The translations under genes were made by a program, and so were the position numbers. Shown piece after piece: positions 20,044 to 29,689 of a stretch of DNA of 64,000 nucleotides (positions within the stretch are counted from its first letter, which is position 1; each line of letters begins with the position of its first letter). The notes below the pieces were generated by a model. It did not search any database. It saw nothing but the letters and a program-made list of their open reading frames with translations, and was not told the DNA's origin. This DNA is from JADLHS01 sp049840435 (lineage in GTDB: Bacteria; Verrucomicrobiota; Verrucomicrobiia; Limisphaerales; JADLHS01), in NCBI GenBank assembly GCA_049840435.1, contig JASGKY010000060.1, positions 1-64,000 of the forward strand. The letters run 5' to 3'.

Positions 20044-20190
20044 CAAACGGATGGCCACGCCGGTTTCGCCCCGGCAACTTCTCGCCGCTGGCAACCGTTT
20101 TTGGACGCGATTCAACGAGGGCTTTGCCTTTTAAGCGAGCGGACACCACTGTTATCCTGTCGCTCGGAGTTGATCGAGTCAACCGGATGG
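20044..20190 (+). repeat. Dispersed repeat B, copy 3
   Basis: It matches copies 1 and 2 over the core (GCCTTTTAAGCGAGCGGACA, CCTGTCGCTCGGAGTTGATC) and copy 2 in its upstream extension. Its last bases run into the ATG at 20187 of the next frame, just as copy 1 runs into an ATG near 17700. Confidence 0.75.
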
Positions 20191-20760
20191 ATGATATGCG
20201 GCACGCTGCGCGAGAGAGTGGATTGAAGAAAGTCGTAAGTAGACGGTTTTTTCTACTTTTCATGCGAGGAACTAAAGATAAACCATTTCAGCCAGAACAC
20301 GATTGGTACCTTTCGAGTGACGTGCGTCGAAGAAAGTTCCCTCGAACGATTGTTATCGGCATCAGATGTTGCTGGTTTCGTTCGTTACGAAATTGACTCC
20401 CGGACGATTGGCTGTAAAAACACGCTGCTTGCTGCTGCTTTGACGAAAGGATTTGAACTGGAAGTTGAAGGGGAGTTGGACTCGTGGGATGCAGCGGCCG
20501 ATTTGATCTGGCAGAAAGACTGTATGGAGCAGAACGGCAATAAGGCTGCTCTCATTCGGCGAACTGCGCAAAGTTGTCACTTACCGATAATTTACAGCTT
20601 GTTTTCGATGCAATTGAACTCTTGGTTGGAGTGGCTGAAACCGCTGCGAAGCATCCTCCGGACAACGGTTGCCAAACGGCTGTTTTCCGAATTTTTCTTG
20701 TGGGAACGGGTTCGATTTTCCATCATTTCCCTGAGACTGGGAAGCGGATTATGGGTCGAA
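20187..20760 (+). pseudogene. Hypothetical protein, frameshifted
   Basis: ATG 20187 gives MDDMRHAARESGLKKVVSRR and WYLSSDVR. The frame moves near 20315 to SLERLLSASDVAGFVRYEID and DSWDAAADLIWQKDCMEQNG, then near 20565 to LTDNLQLVFDAIELLVGVAE and QTAVFRIFLVGTGSIFHHFP. The pieces follow smoothly, so one gene of about 180 residues broken twice is the simplest reading. The start of the gene lies within the end of repeat B copy 3. Family unknown; the end is approximate. Confidence 0.4.
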
Positions 20761-21028
20761 AAAATCAGAGGGCTTACGCCCCCCGCTCGCCTTAATCAAG
20801 AAGACGGAACCTTCGGCGACGGCTTCGCACTGAACCTGGCACCGGCCTGGTTTGCTTGTGAAAAATTAAAAGCTGACAAGAACCTTTATTAGTTCGATGG
20901 GCTATCTTTCCACTTGTACAACTGGCCGCGCCCTACAATTAGTGGCTCTTAAATGGCTTTGAAGACACTGGTGACCCAAAGCTGTCACCGGTGGCACACG
21001 GCATCTGACTTGGGGGCGGACCACCCGA
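20761..21028. other. Intergenic, convergent gene ends
   Basis: No gene supported. A hairpin-like GGGCTTACGCCCC (20769-20781) and a GGAACC-type motif (AAGCTGACAAGAACC, about 20870-20884) lie here between the plus-strand hypothetical gene and the minus-strand DUF1501 pseudogene. Confidence 0.3.
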
Positions 21029-22465
21029 CTAGGCCAGGATTCGTCGATCGGTTTGCCGTGGTCGATGTCCAGGCGTTTTCGGCCAGGAATTTCCAGGCGG
21101 CGGGAATCGAGACCCATCTGCCGCATGATCGTGGCGTGAATGTCGGTCACGTAGTGTCGATTCTCGACCGCGTGAAATCCGATTTCGTCGGTTTTGCCGT
21201 GAACGATCCACCCTTGATACCGCCACCGGCCATCCAGACTGAGAATCCGTAGATGTGGTGATCGCGACCATCGGCACCTTGAGTGCCCGGCGTTCGGCCG
21301 AATTCGCTGGCGAAGATCACGATCGTGGAGTCGAGCAACCCTCGTCGCTTCAGATCTTTCAGCAGACCCGCGATCGGTTTATCGACGGCTTCGAAGTTCT
21401 TCGAGTGATTTCCCTTCAGCCCGCCATGAGCGTCCCAAGCTCCCTGCGCCACCGGCTCCGTGCTGAACTTGAATGAATCGAACTCCACGTTCGACAAATC
21501 GTCGTGACGCGAGCATCTGCATACCAAATTCGCGAGTGGCGGGATTGTCCAAGTCCGTACAGCTTCTGAGTGTCTTCGTCTCAATCGAGAATTGAGAATG
21601 TCGGGCACCGACGTCTGCATCCGAAATGCCAACTCATATGCCTTGATCCGCGCGTTCAGTGCCGGATCATTCGGGATACTCGACCGACTGTCAAGCGATT
21701 CAGATTGCCGACCAGATCAAATCCGATCTGCTGTTGTTCCAGCGTTTGTCCGCTGGCCGGTTTGCCAAAGTCGAGTGGATTCTTGGGATCGATTCGAATC
21801 GGAATCGCATCGTGGGCGGGTCCCAGATAGTGACCATCCTTTTTATTCCAGTATTCGCGTTTGCCAATCGAGATGAACTGAGGCAGGTTGTCGTTCAGCG
21901 AACCAAGTCCGTAGTGCACCCACGCACCCAGCGTCGGGATATTCGCCGTCCAGCATGTGCCGGCCGGAATGAAATTGAGTTGTGCCCCGTGATTGTCGTC
22001 GGTCGTGTACATCGATCGAATGATCGCAATGTCGTCGACGCATTTGCCGATATGAGGAAACCAATCGCTCAGTTCAATTCCGCTTTGACCATATTTGCGA
22101 AAGCCGACCTGCAGCGGATAAAGCTTGTTTCGTTGCTGACCGTTCGCGTCGTTGACGACTGTCACTCGTGCCAGCTTCAGTTTTTCCGGGTTCTGTACAT
22201 CCTTGAATGGAGTTTCGCTGATCGTCTTGCCGCGTACTTGGTCAGTTCGGGTTTTGGATCGAAGCTTTCCATGTGCGACACACCGCCATTCATGAACAAC
22301 CAGATGACGCTTTTCGCTTTCGGTGCCGAAATGAGGCTCACCCGTCGGCGGCTGCCAATCCTCTTCAGGATTGGCTCTGACAACGCCGTCTTTGAGCGAG
22401 CATCGCACCAACGCGAGTCCGGTCAGTCCCATCCCGACATCGGCCAGGAATGAACGGCGGTGCAT
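21029..22465 (-). pseudogene. DUF1501 family protein, frameshifted
   Basis: ATG 22465 gives MHRRSFLADVGMGLTGLALV, a Tat-type leader. Conserved blocks follow: FPHIGKCVDDIAIIRSMYTT, LGAWVHYGLGSLNDNLPQFI, then in other frames TIVIFASEFGRTPGTQG, GRDHHIYGFSVWMAGGGIKG, and VTDIHATIMRQMGLD with KRLDIDHGKPI. Shifts occur near 22300, 21660, 21560, 21160 and the end; a stop in the best frame is TAG at 21029-21031. DUF1501 proteins resemble alkaline phosphatase/sulfatase folds and are exported. It lies directly downstream of its usual partner, the PSCyt1/DUF1553 gene. Confidence 0.75.
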
Positions 22466-22520
22466 TCCACACGAATGGCAATTTTGGAAAAGCAGACATG
22501 AAACATTCCTGCAAAGGTCG

Positions 22521-25500
22521 TCAGCGGACGGTAACAAAGTCGTTGTGGTTCATAACCCTGATCAAACCAATTCGCGCCTGTGTCCTGGGGTCTGGTCGAT
22601 TGAGCTTTCTGAGCGCGCATTCGGTCAACTTGATCAATGCTGTCAATTGACGTTTTCAGTTCCGTCTCTGACTGATCGACCGCCAGAACCAGCCGGAAGG
22701 CATTTTGAACAAAGTCGCAGCCGTCGGCGGATTTGGGTTTGAAGATGTTAGGGCATGGAATTTTCGACGCATTCGATTTGTGCAATCTTTTACCGCCATT
22801 TCGTCGCAACCGGACTGTTTTCCAAAGCCAGGGCCTGTTGAGGAACGATGCTTTCCGCGCGGCGATAACAGTCCAGCACGCTGGCATCATCGAACGTCGA
22901 CAGGAACTTCTCGCGTTGAATGTTTGAATGGAAAAAATACAGACTGCGGCGTCGCGACATTGTCGTTGGCGACGGGGATCGGAGGTCCTCCCATTGTCAG
23001 GTCCAATTCACCCGCCAGAGCCAGCAACGTGTCGTGAACGACCTGTGATTCCATACGAATGGGATTCATCCGCCAGTAAAAACGGTTCTCGGGATCGATT
23101 CGTCAGATTGTCGCCGCTCGCCCCGGCACTCGAAGAAGTCATACGGTACGCGTTCGAGGTGACGATCAGGCGATGCAGGTGTTTCATGCTCCAGGCCGGC
23201 TGACGATGCTCACCCTGCCCACCTTCGACCAGTTCCACTGCGAGCCAGTCGAGTAATTCGGGATGAGTCGGCAGTGTTCCCTTGCGACCGAAATCAAAGA
23301 CCGTCGGCACTAACGGCTTGCCGAAATGCCTCATCCAGATGTGATTCACCGCCACTCGAGGAGTCAACGGATTCTTCGGATGGGTGATCCATTCGGACGA
23401 GCGCCGTTCGTCGTCCGGTGCTGGTCGTGGGAAATGGTTTTGAGCGCGATTCTTCGGTTTCCAAATTCGATTCAAGGACTTTCATCGCTCCGCGAACCGG
23501 CGTGTAGGCTTCACTCGGTTCATAGACGGCTTTCCTCGCCACGTCGAGCGCCGCACGAGCCGTTTTCAGTTTACCCTCGGCATCCGCCTTCTTATCGGCG
23601 GCGGCACGCTGGACGTTCAGTTCTGCTCGCAGCGTGTCTTCTTCCGCTTTGGCGGCAGCGGCAATTCGTTCGGTTTGCGCGGCGTTTCTGGCGAGCTCGC
23701 TGAAGTTCGCAGGCTGAGGTTGTTCGAATCGAGCCTTTTCGGCGGTCGTTCTGGTGCGTATGGAATCTGGTTGGAGTTCGGCCGCGACCAGCGTTTTCCA
23801 GCAATCGATGCAGATAGTTCCGCTTGCTCGAGTGTCAGCGGTGCATCTCTTGGAGCCACCGTTTGACCTTTCAACCAACCGAGTTGCTGGATTCAATTCT
23901 TTCAATTCGAATGAACAAATCTCGGCCTGAGCATCATAGGTGATGATCTGCAGTACACCGTTGTGTCGGCCATTCGGCAACGTAAACGCCACCGCGTGTT
24001 CGCCATCGACAGAGACGTTCACCAGTGGACCGCGGAGCTCGAACCACCAGCAAGTACGGTTGGTTTTCAACGATGGGAAGCGATTTCATCGCCTCGGCGG
24101 GATACAGATACTGGCCTTTCTTGTAGGCCACCTGTGCCTTGGTCCCCGACGCGCTGGCGCTGACATACACCAGTGATTCATTCGCGCCATGACCATCGAA
24201 GGTCATTCCGACGGACTTCCAGGTCTTGCCACCGGTGATGACAAACTTCAGCCTCGCCTCGAAGTCGGCCGGTGGGGTCTGTTTCAGTCGTAGCTCGGAC
24301 TGGATGTCACCCTGCTTCGTTTGTTTCAATTTCCCGCCTGCGTAGTCCCAGGTTCCTTCTCGCAGCTCCCACATGTCGGGTTTCGCGGCAACGAAATTGT
24401 CCGCGACGACAACTTTGCCATCGTTCACCAGTTGTTGTTCCAACGGCAACCTGGCCAGTTGATCGGCTTGAACCTTTCGTTGTTTGGCCGCTTCGACTTC
24501 GGCCCTGGCTCGTTCGAGTTCAGTTCGTTTGCCGGCAATCTGCAGTTCCGCCTGCTTCAGATACTGGGCGACAACCTCAGGCCGCAGTCCGGGCTGGGCC
24601 GCAATTGTCGGTAGGGTAACAGCCGCAATCTTGGGATTCGCGTGAGACAGGAACGACGGGAACCCGGGTTCCATCACCTTGCTGGTGTCGGGATTGCGAT
24701 CATCACCGCGAACATGCAGATACGTCTTCGCGTCAAGATTGCAGTCGAAAGGACGTGGAAGTCCGTCTTTCGCGAAATCGATTTCTCCGCCGATCGCATC
24801 ATGTCGAACCTGGTACGGCTCGAAAAACGCCCGGAAGCGGTAATAGTCCGCCTGCGCGAATGGATCGTATTTGTGATCGTGACACTTCGCACAATTGAAT
24901 GTCAGGCCGAGCATCGCCTTGGAGGTGTGCTCGATCGTTTCGTCCATCCAACTGGTGCGATTGAATTTGAAGTACTGTCGGCCCAGGTATCCCCCCGCTC
25001 GTAATCGATCGGGGTCTTCAGGATACAGTTCATCCGCCGCCAGCATCTCGCGCAGCATCTGGTCATAACCTTTGTCAGCATTCAGCGATTCAACGATCCA
25101 GTCTCGCCAGTGATGGATATGCCGCTGCGAGTTACCGCGATTCTTCGCCCAGCCCCCACCAGTCGCTGTATCTCCAGACATCCATCCAGTGCCGGCCCCA
25201 GCGTTCCCCGTAATGAGGACTGTTCAACAATCGCGTGACCACTTTATCGAACGCCGCAGGTGAATCGTCGGCCAGGAAGGAATCCAGTTCCTCCTGAGTC
25301 GGCGGCAATCCGATCAGGTCGAGAGTCACTCGACGCAACCAGATTCGCTTGTCCGCCGCAGGTTGAGCGGTCAGACCAAGTTGAACATGCCTGGAGGCGA
25401 GGAATGCATCGATCGGATTCTGAGACCAGAGTGGATTAGCAACCACCGGCACCGGCGGACGCACCGGCGTTTGAAAGGACCAGTGGTCCTTGGGGTCTCG

Positions 25501-25869
25501 TTCGGGAACTTCGTCAGCAGGACCTTTGGCGCCTTGTTCGATCCATGATTTGATGACGGCGATTTCTTCGGCCTTCAGTGGCTCTCCCTCGGGAGGCATC
25601 CGATCGCCTTCGTCCGTCGACGTGATCCGATGTACTAAAGTACTTTTCGTCGGATCGGTCGGAACGATCACAGCGCCGTCGTTTCCGCCTTTCGCCGCGA
25701 AGACCACCGTATCGAGTCGCAACCCGGCCTCTTGCTTCAGCACTCCGTGGCACGCATAGCAACGCTCTTTCAGGACAGGCTTGATCTGACGCTGATAGTC
25801 AACCGACGTATCCGCTGCATTCAGGCCGCTCGCTACGAGCAAAAACAATCCTGTGCAAAACACTCGCAT
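22521..25869 (-). pseudogene. PSCyt1/DUF1549/DUF1553 protein, frameshifted
   Basis: ATG 25869 gives MRVFCTGLFLLVASGLNAAD, a signal peptide, then CYACHGVLKQEAGLRLD (haem-type PSCyt1 motif) and RVTLDLIGLPPTQEELDSFL plus YGERWGRHWMDVWRYSD (DUF1549). In the next frame come FNCAKCHDHKYDPFAQADYY and a large insert domain, later a coiled-coil region, then DUF1553 blocks ITHPKNPLTPRVAVNHIW and HLHRLIVTSNAYRMTSS. The end reads VMNHNDFVTVR with TGA at 22521-22523. At least five frame changes split the gene. Such proteins are exported and paired with DUF1501 partners in planctomycetes and verrucomicrobia. An intact equivalent is at 50285-53470. Confidence 0.8.
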
Positions 25870-26140
25870 TCATTCAGTCCTCAAGCCCTAATCGAATCTG
25901 CTGTAATGAAGCAGATTGGCCGTTGACGGCCCTCTCAAACGAACAGATCGAATATAGCTGAAAACCGCCCCCTGGTGACACCCGATTTCCCGAAAGATGA
26001 GGTAACTCGAGGTTTCTTAACTCATGAATTCCAATGAAGATCGAATCGATTAGACGGAAGGTTTCCTACCATCCGACTTTTCCGCAAAGGTGTCGCCGGA
26101 TTTGATAATTCCGGGACCGAGATCGCACTTGCAGGTCCGT
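25870..26140. other. Intergenic, promoter region of the PSCyt1 gene
   Basis: About 270 bases between two minus-strand genes. It must hold the promoter of the decayed PSCyt1/DUF1553 gene. I see no clear -35/-10 pair. Confidence 0.3.
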
Positions 26141-26659
26141 TCATTCAAAACTGATCTTCAGCCCCATCTCTTTCATTTGCAACAAGGCCTCGGCGTTGCC
26201 TTTCGCATCGTCGACAGGATTGTGCGTATGCTTCGTCTTTCGCAGATGCTTGAAGTTGACGAACGTGTCGCTCTGCATGCCCTTGTAGAGCGAGCCCAGA
26301 TTCGTCGAACTGAATCCGAACGGGTTCGTGCCCAGGAAATGATGGAAGTACCAGTTGATGAATTGCCAGTCGAATCCATTGTTGTCTGATACGAACAGCG
26401 TTCGTCCCTGACAATTCTGCTTCAGCCAGGCCTGGAACTGTTCCATCACCAATCGCGGTTCGTCAAACGCCAGACATTGCTCGCGACTAAATCCGCTGAC
26501 CGCGAGTGCGTCGGGAATGAATCGATCGGAAATCGGTTTTAATCTGCCATAGAACGTGCGATTCAGCCCGGGTTCAACGATGACCGCTCCAAAGCAGATC
26601 ATGGAATAGTCACCGGGGATCGGTCCATCCGATTCGATATCAACCATGACATAGGGCAT
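26141..26659 (-). CDS. 3'-5' exonuclease, DEDDh (RNase T/DnaQ-like)
   Basis: The intact 172-residue frame starts MPYVMVDIESDGPIPGDYSM, where DIES supplies the first Asp and Glu of the DEDD fold. FVSDNNGFDWQFINWYFHHF holds the second motif (D in DNNGFDW). HTHNPVDDAKGNAEALLQMK holds the third, with H....D spacing as in DEDDh enzymes. Function would be trimming of single-stranded nucleic acid ends. It stands alone, with its own upstream region at 26660-26836. ATG 26659 is the only good start. One of the few intact genes in this part of the window. Confidence 0.8.
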   Translation of the reverse strand: MPYVMVDIESDGPIPGDYSMICFGAVIVEPGLNRTFYGRLKPISDRFIPDALAVSGFSREQCLAFDEPRLVMEQFQAWLKQNCQGRTLFVSDNNGFDWQFINWYFHHFLGTNPFGFSSTNLGSLYKGMQSDTFVNFKHLRKTKHTHNPVDDAKGNAEALLQMKEMGLKISFE

Positions 26660-26836
26660 CGTAAACCTCGATCTGCATTCCTCAGCAAAAACCAGCCGTA
26701 AAACAACTTCACGACAACGAGAATTTTATTCGATGAAACTCAAGAGTCCATCTGATCTCTTGGACGTGTCGGGTGGAGCCGAGTCTTTTGAGTCGGTGAA
26801 GTATTCAATCGTCAGCGGAATGATTAAGAATATTGT
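26660..26836. promoter_or_regulatory. Divergent intergenic region
   Basis: About 177 bases between the divergent exonuclease and SRPBCC genes, so it must carry promoters in both directions. I cannot place the boxes with confidence. Confidence 0.4.
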
Positions 26837-27316
26837 ATGACGCCAATCACATTTGCCTGCCACGCCACATTATCGATGACGCCAGAACAGGTCGTCGAGC
26901 AGATCATGGATGTGACGAAATGGCCTGAGTTTCAGGGATATGGTCCAATTCCGGGAATCAAATCCGCCGTGTTTGAAACCCGACCGCCCGAAATTATCGG
27001 ATCACGAATCCGTGTGACAAACCTCGATGGCTCGACCCATGTCGAAGAAATCGTGGAATGGATGCCGAACAAACACTTGAGCCTTCGCATGAGTGATTTT
27101 TCACCTCCACTATCGCGATTGGCGGCAGGCTTTCTGGAGGTCTGGCAATTTCAGCCCGGTGTCAACGAAACACAAGTCATTCGATCGTTTGAGATTCACG
27201 CCAAATCGATCGCGACGAAACCCATCCTGTGGTTGATTTCGTTCCTCTTGAAGCGGGCGATCACGCGAAACCTCGACCAGATGACGCGTGTGAAAATCGG
27301 ATCATCGCAGAATTGA
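26837..27316 (+). CDS. SRPBCC-fold (polyketide cyclase-like) protein
   Basis: The intact 159-residue frame starts MTPITFACHATLSMTPEQVV, typical of the SRPBCC first strand and helix, with VTKWPEFQGYGPIPGIKSAV, the 'V..W..F.......I...' motif. It ends with a helix (PILWLISFLLKRAITRNLDQ) that packs over the ligand pocket in this fold. Members bind hydrophobic ligands or act as cyclases; the ligand cannot be predicted. ATG 26837 is preceded by a long spacer. The next gene, a cupin, follows in the same direction after 102 bases. Confidence 0.75.
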   Translation: MTPITFACHATLSMTPEQVVEQIMDVTKWPEFQGYGPIPGIKSAVFETRPPEIIGSRIRVTNLDGSTHVEEIVEWMPNKHLSLRMSDFSPPLSRLAAGFLEVWQFQPGVNETQVIRSFEIHAKSIATKPILWLISFLLKRAITRNLDQMTRVKIGSSQN

Positions 27317-27418
27317 CCTGGCTCAATCCGCGCGGTCACGAAGATTGACGCCGCATTCGATCGTGGCGAAACTCGCTGAATCAACAATCGTAGCGAACCT
27401 CCTCGGGAGACTTCTTTC

Positions 27419-27904
27419 ATGAGTGCAAAACATCAACCCACTGTCCGCGGCAGCAGCGAAGGTCGCGTCATCGGCGTTGTTGGTGATGTGTATCGGCTTC
27501 TCGCCACAGGCGACGACACGAATGGCCAATACGCCATGATCGAAGCATTGGTACCTCCCGGCGGCGGACCACCTCCACATATTCACACACGAGAGGAAGA
27601 GGCGTTCTATATTCTCGAAGGGGAAATCACGTTTCAGATCGATGGCAAACCGTTGGTCGCGACAAAGGGGATGTTCGCCAACATGCCCGTCGGTTGTCCG
27701 CACTCATTTCGAAATGAATCCGATAGACCTGCAAAGATGATCATTTCCGTCGCTCCTGCGGGTCTCGAAAAAATGTTTATCGAAGTCGGTCAACCTCTCG
27801 AAGCAGGCGCCACGAGTGCCCCTGTGCCCACTCCTGCCGACATTGAAAAACTGCTCGCAGCGGCACCGAACTACGGAATCGAAATGAAACTTCCTCCGCA
27901 CTGA
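27419..27904 (+). CDS. Cupin domain protein
   Basis: The intact 161-residue frame has cupin motif 1, PPPHIHTREEEAFYILEGEI, giving H-x-H-x4-E-x6-G metal-binding spacing, and motif 2, MPVGCPHSFRNESDRP with the second histidine. YRLLATGDDTNGQYAMIEAL precedes the barrel. The C-terminal PTPADIEKLLAAAPNYGIEM is typical of quercetinase-like monocupins. It probably binds a divalent metal in the cytoplasm; substrate unknown. A GGAG ribosome-binding site lies about 12 bases before ATG 27419. Confidence 0.8.
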   Translation: MSAKHQPTVRGSSEGRVIGVVGDVYRLLATGDDTNGQYAMIEALVPPGGGPPPHIHTREEEAFYILEGEITFQIDGKPLVATKGMFANMPVGCPHSFRNESDRPAKMIISVAPAGLEKMFIEVGQPLEAGATSAPVPTPADIEKLLAAAPNYGIEMKLPPH

Positions 27905-27999
27905 TCATCGTGCATCGTTTTGTTTCTACGAGTCACCATTTTGAGGTTGAAACTCCGCTCGGTTTGCAACGCCGTGAACGATCCTTGGTCGAAACGGCA

Positions 28000-28130
28000 G
28001 AGAACATCCAGATCCACGCAGCGCAATTGATGGCCTGAAAGGCCAACGGAAGACAGCCCTGGGCAAGCGAGTCACCGAGCGCCGCCGAGGGTTGGCGTGC
28101 CTCGAACAGTACGTGCCCTGACAGGGCACG
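28000..28130 (+). repeat. Dispersed repeat A, copy 2
   Basis: The near-copy of 7243-7370 in the same orientation: GAGAACATCCAGATCCACGC, TGATGGCCTGAAAGGCCAA and GCCCTGACAGGGCACG, the last being a small hairpin. About 90 bases separate it from the MITE-like element at 28223, whereas at 7.4 kb the two are adjacent. Confidence 0.75.
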
Positions 28131-28222
28131 GGAAGACGCCGAAGAAGAGGTGATGTCCTCGCCGGATTGAGACATCGTTGTTGATGAGTCAACCTTTCGT
28201 CCGAACCATTCCTCCGCCCTCA

Positions 28223-28396
28223 CAGGCAACGCTGTGACGCATTTTGGATCTACGCATTCCGAAAGTAGCCTTCTCGCTCCGCGAGAAGTTAGCCGAATTG
28301 CGAAGCGACTTCGTTTACTCAGGAATCGGTTGTCGCTTCGGCTTTCATCTTGCGGAGCAAGATGGCTACTTTGAAAATGCGTCACAGCGTTGCCTG
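28223..28396. mobile_element. MITE-like element, copy 2, perfect 23-bp terminal inverted repeats
   Basis: The left end CAGGCAACGCTGTGACGCAT plus TTT (28223-28245) is the exact reverse complement of 28374-28396. Internal palindromes CTCGCTCCGCGAG and CTTGCGGAGCAAG match those of the copy at 7371-7538, which is inverted relative to this one. It encodes no protein of its own, but is open in the minus-strand frame that enters it from the adjacent cassette gene. It lies at the distal end of the integron and appears to have interrupted the last cassette. Confidence 0.8.
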
Positions 28397-28707
28397 GCTG
28401 TGCGTCTGCCTCCCGAAGTGACATGGCAAACCAACTCTGACCGCCAAATACTATCCGCAATTCGTCGTCGGAAATCTGCACGTCCGATACGATCTGGCCC
28501 GAACTGACTGCACAACGCATCGCAAAAGCCTGTCTCGCCGAATCTGAGAATGCGCTCACCTGTCTTCAGTGTAACGGGATTGTGAGCGACTAGCGACGGG
28601 CCATCGAACTCCATACTCAAATGACCGAAGACTCCGAACACAACCGCACTCAACTTCTCGCCGACAATCTCTCGCATGGTCTGCTGGGCAAAAGCGTTGT
28701 CTTTCAT
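28397..28707 (-). pseudogene. Distal integron cassette gene, frameshifted and cut by a MITE
   Basis: ATG 28707 lies 16 bases inside the cassette after attC1 and gives MKDNAFAQQTMREIVGEKLS and SLVAHNPVTLKTGE. Near 28560 the frame changes to VSAFSDSARQAFAMRCAVSS and QISDDELRIVFGGQSWFAMS. The 'L.I.F..G..F.MSL..AD' end resembles small immunity-type proteins. The reading then enters the MITE at 28396 with no stop, so the original C-terminus is lost or replaced. No attC is visible on the far side, so the array's true end cannot be fixed. Confidence 0.5.
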
Positions 28708-28723
28708 GGACGCGTGTGATGAC

Positions 28724-28816
28724 GGCTAACGACCCAAGCTCAGCGACCCGGCCCGCGGGACGCATTGATTGCAAACCACGGCGACATGCCGGGTTCGCTG
28801 CAGCGCATGGTTAGGC
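28724..28816 (-). repeat. attC site 1 (distal)
   Basis: A 93-bp integron recombination site. On the plus strand it runs from GGCTAAC through CCCAAGCTCAGCGACCCGGC, a variable centre, GCCGGGTTCGCTGCAGCGCA to GTTAGGC. The inner arms pair into a hairpin. Confidence 0.9.
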
Positions 28817-28824
28817 ATCATAGT

Positions 28825-29127
28825 CTAATTCCTGAATCCTGGTCCAAACCAAGTCAAAAAAGCACGAACTGCAAAAAACAACAAAGTCACTCCACCAAGC
28901 GACATAGGAACAATCACCATCCTGAACTTACGCTTTTGAGTGCAGCGCCAAAGGTAAAAAGACCAAAGCGGCCAAGCAAGAAGCAGCACAATCAAAGTGA
29001 TACCATCTGGAAATGATCCAACTCCGGGCGTGAGCCTTTCGTGACGCATGTACACCAGCATCGCGATAATGAGCACAGCCGCGTGAACAGTGCATCCGAA
29101 TAGTGCGATGAAATACCGGGCGCGCAT
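28825..29127 (-). CDS. Cassette protein, three-TM
   Basis: The single gene between attC1 and attC2. ATG 29127, just after the attC2 border, gives MRARYFIALFGCTVHAAVLI with further spans ITLIVLLLAWPLWSFYLW and MVIVPMSLGGVTLLFFAVRA. It would be a 100-residue inner-membrane protein. No family recognised. It depends on an upstream promoter near attI or one in a neighbouring cassette, because the gap to attC2 is only four bases. Confidence 0.65.
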   Translation of the reverse strand: MRARYFIALFGCTVHAAVLIIAMLVYMRHERLTPGVGSFPDGITLIVLLLAWPLWSFYLWRCTQKRKFRMVIVPMSLGGVTLLFFAVRAFLTWFGPGFRN

Positions 29128-29130
29128 GAT

Positions 29131-29223
29131 GCCTAACGACCCAAGCTCAGCGACCCGGCCTGCGGGACGCCACGATTGCAACCGCGACGCTCATGCCGGG
29201 TTCGCTGCAGCGCATGGTTAGCC
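29131..29223 (-). repeat. attC site 2
   Basis: 93 bp, GCCTAAC to GTTAGCC on the plus strand, with the same inner arms as attC1. The final core box reads GTTAGCC instead of GTTAGGC. Confidence 0.9.
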
Positions 29224-29554
29224 GTTTCTGATTCTGAACTCATCCAGTAGCTCATAAAATCTCTCGAACGCCTCGCGCTCACTCGCGCAATGCTCTCGGA
29301 TGATGTTATACCATCCGGGAGTGGGCTCAGGAAAACCGAGCCGCTCCGCAACCCAAATATCAAACAAGTGAAAATCCGGCTCAGCATCCTTCCAAGTAAG
29401 CTGCTCCCCGGCATAAGGCTGACCCGTAGCCTCGAATAAAATGATGAAGCCGTATCAATTCTCGCCTCTCGATCCACATCTCTGGCCGCTTGCGAATGGC
29501 ATCGAACAACTCGTAAATGCTCTCGTCAGTCCTCTTAAACTCGCGAGCGTCCAT
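29218..29554 (-). pseudogene. Cassette protein of the 'RPxM' hypothetical family, frameshifted
   Basis: ATG at 29554 gives MDAREFKRTDESIYELFDAI and KRPEMWIERRELIRLHHFI. A one-base shift near 29440 is needed to continue into WKDAEPDFHLFDIWVAERLG, PGWYNIIREHCASEREAFER and YELLDEFRIRNG, with TAA at 29218-29220 inside attC2. The 'L..I..RP.M..' start plus 'F..WV..R.G......W..II......E.AF..F..L' matches a widespread small hypothetical family seen among immunity-like proteins. It is the only inner cassette gene that appears broken. Confidence 0.55.
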
Positions 29555-29556
29555 AC

Positions 29557-29664
29557 GGCTAACGACCCAAGCTCAGCGACCGCCGAACCTGCGGTGGGAA
29601 CGATTGTGTGGTTGTCGCGCGACCCGAACCGCCACCGGCGGTTCGCTGCAGCGCATGGTTAGGC
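29557..29664 (-). repeat. attC site 3, long variant
   Basis: 108 bp. The outer arms match the other sites (CCCAAGCTCAGCGACC and GGTTCGCTGCAGCGCATG), but the centre is different and longer, with its own self-complementary stretch (CCGCCGAACC pairing with GGTTCG...CCGCCACCGGCGG). Confidence 0.85.
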
Positions 29665-29689
29665 GGCAAACAGGTAAAACCCAAGCAAA

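Noticed and set aside
27933..28559. A 208-residue minus-strand protein covering repeat A, the MITE and the cassette
   Set aside because: The long frame is stitched together from the cassette gene's second frame, the MITE and repeat A; the parts have unrelated origins, so I do not call it one gene.
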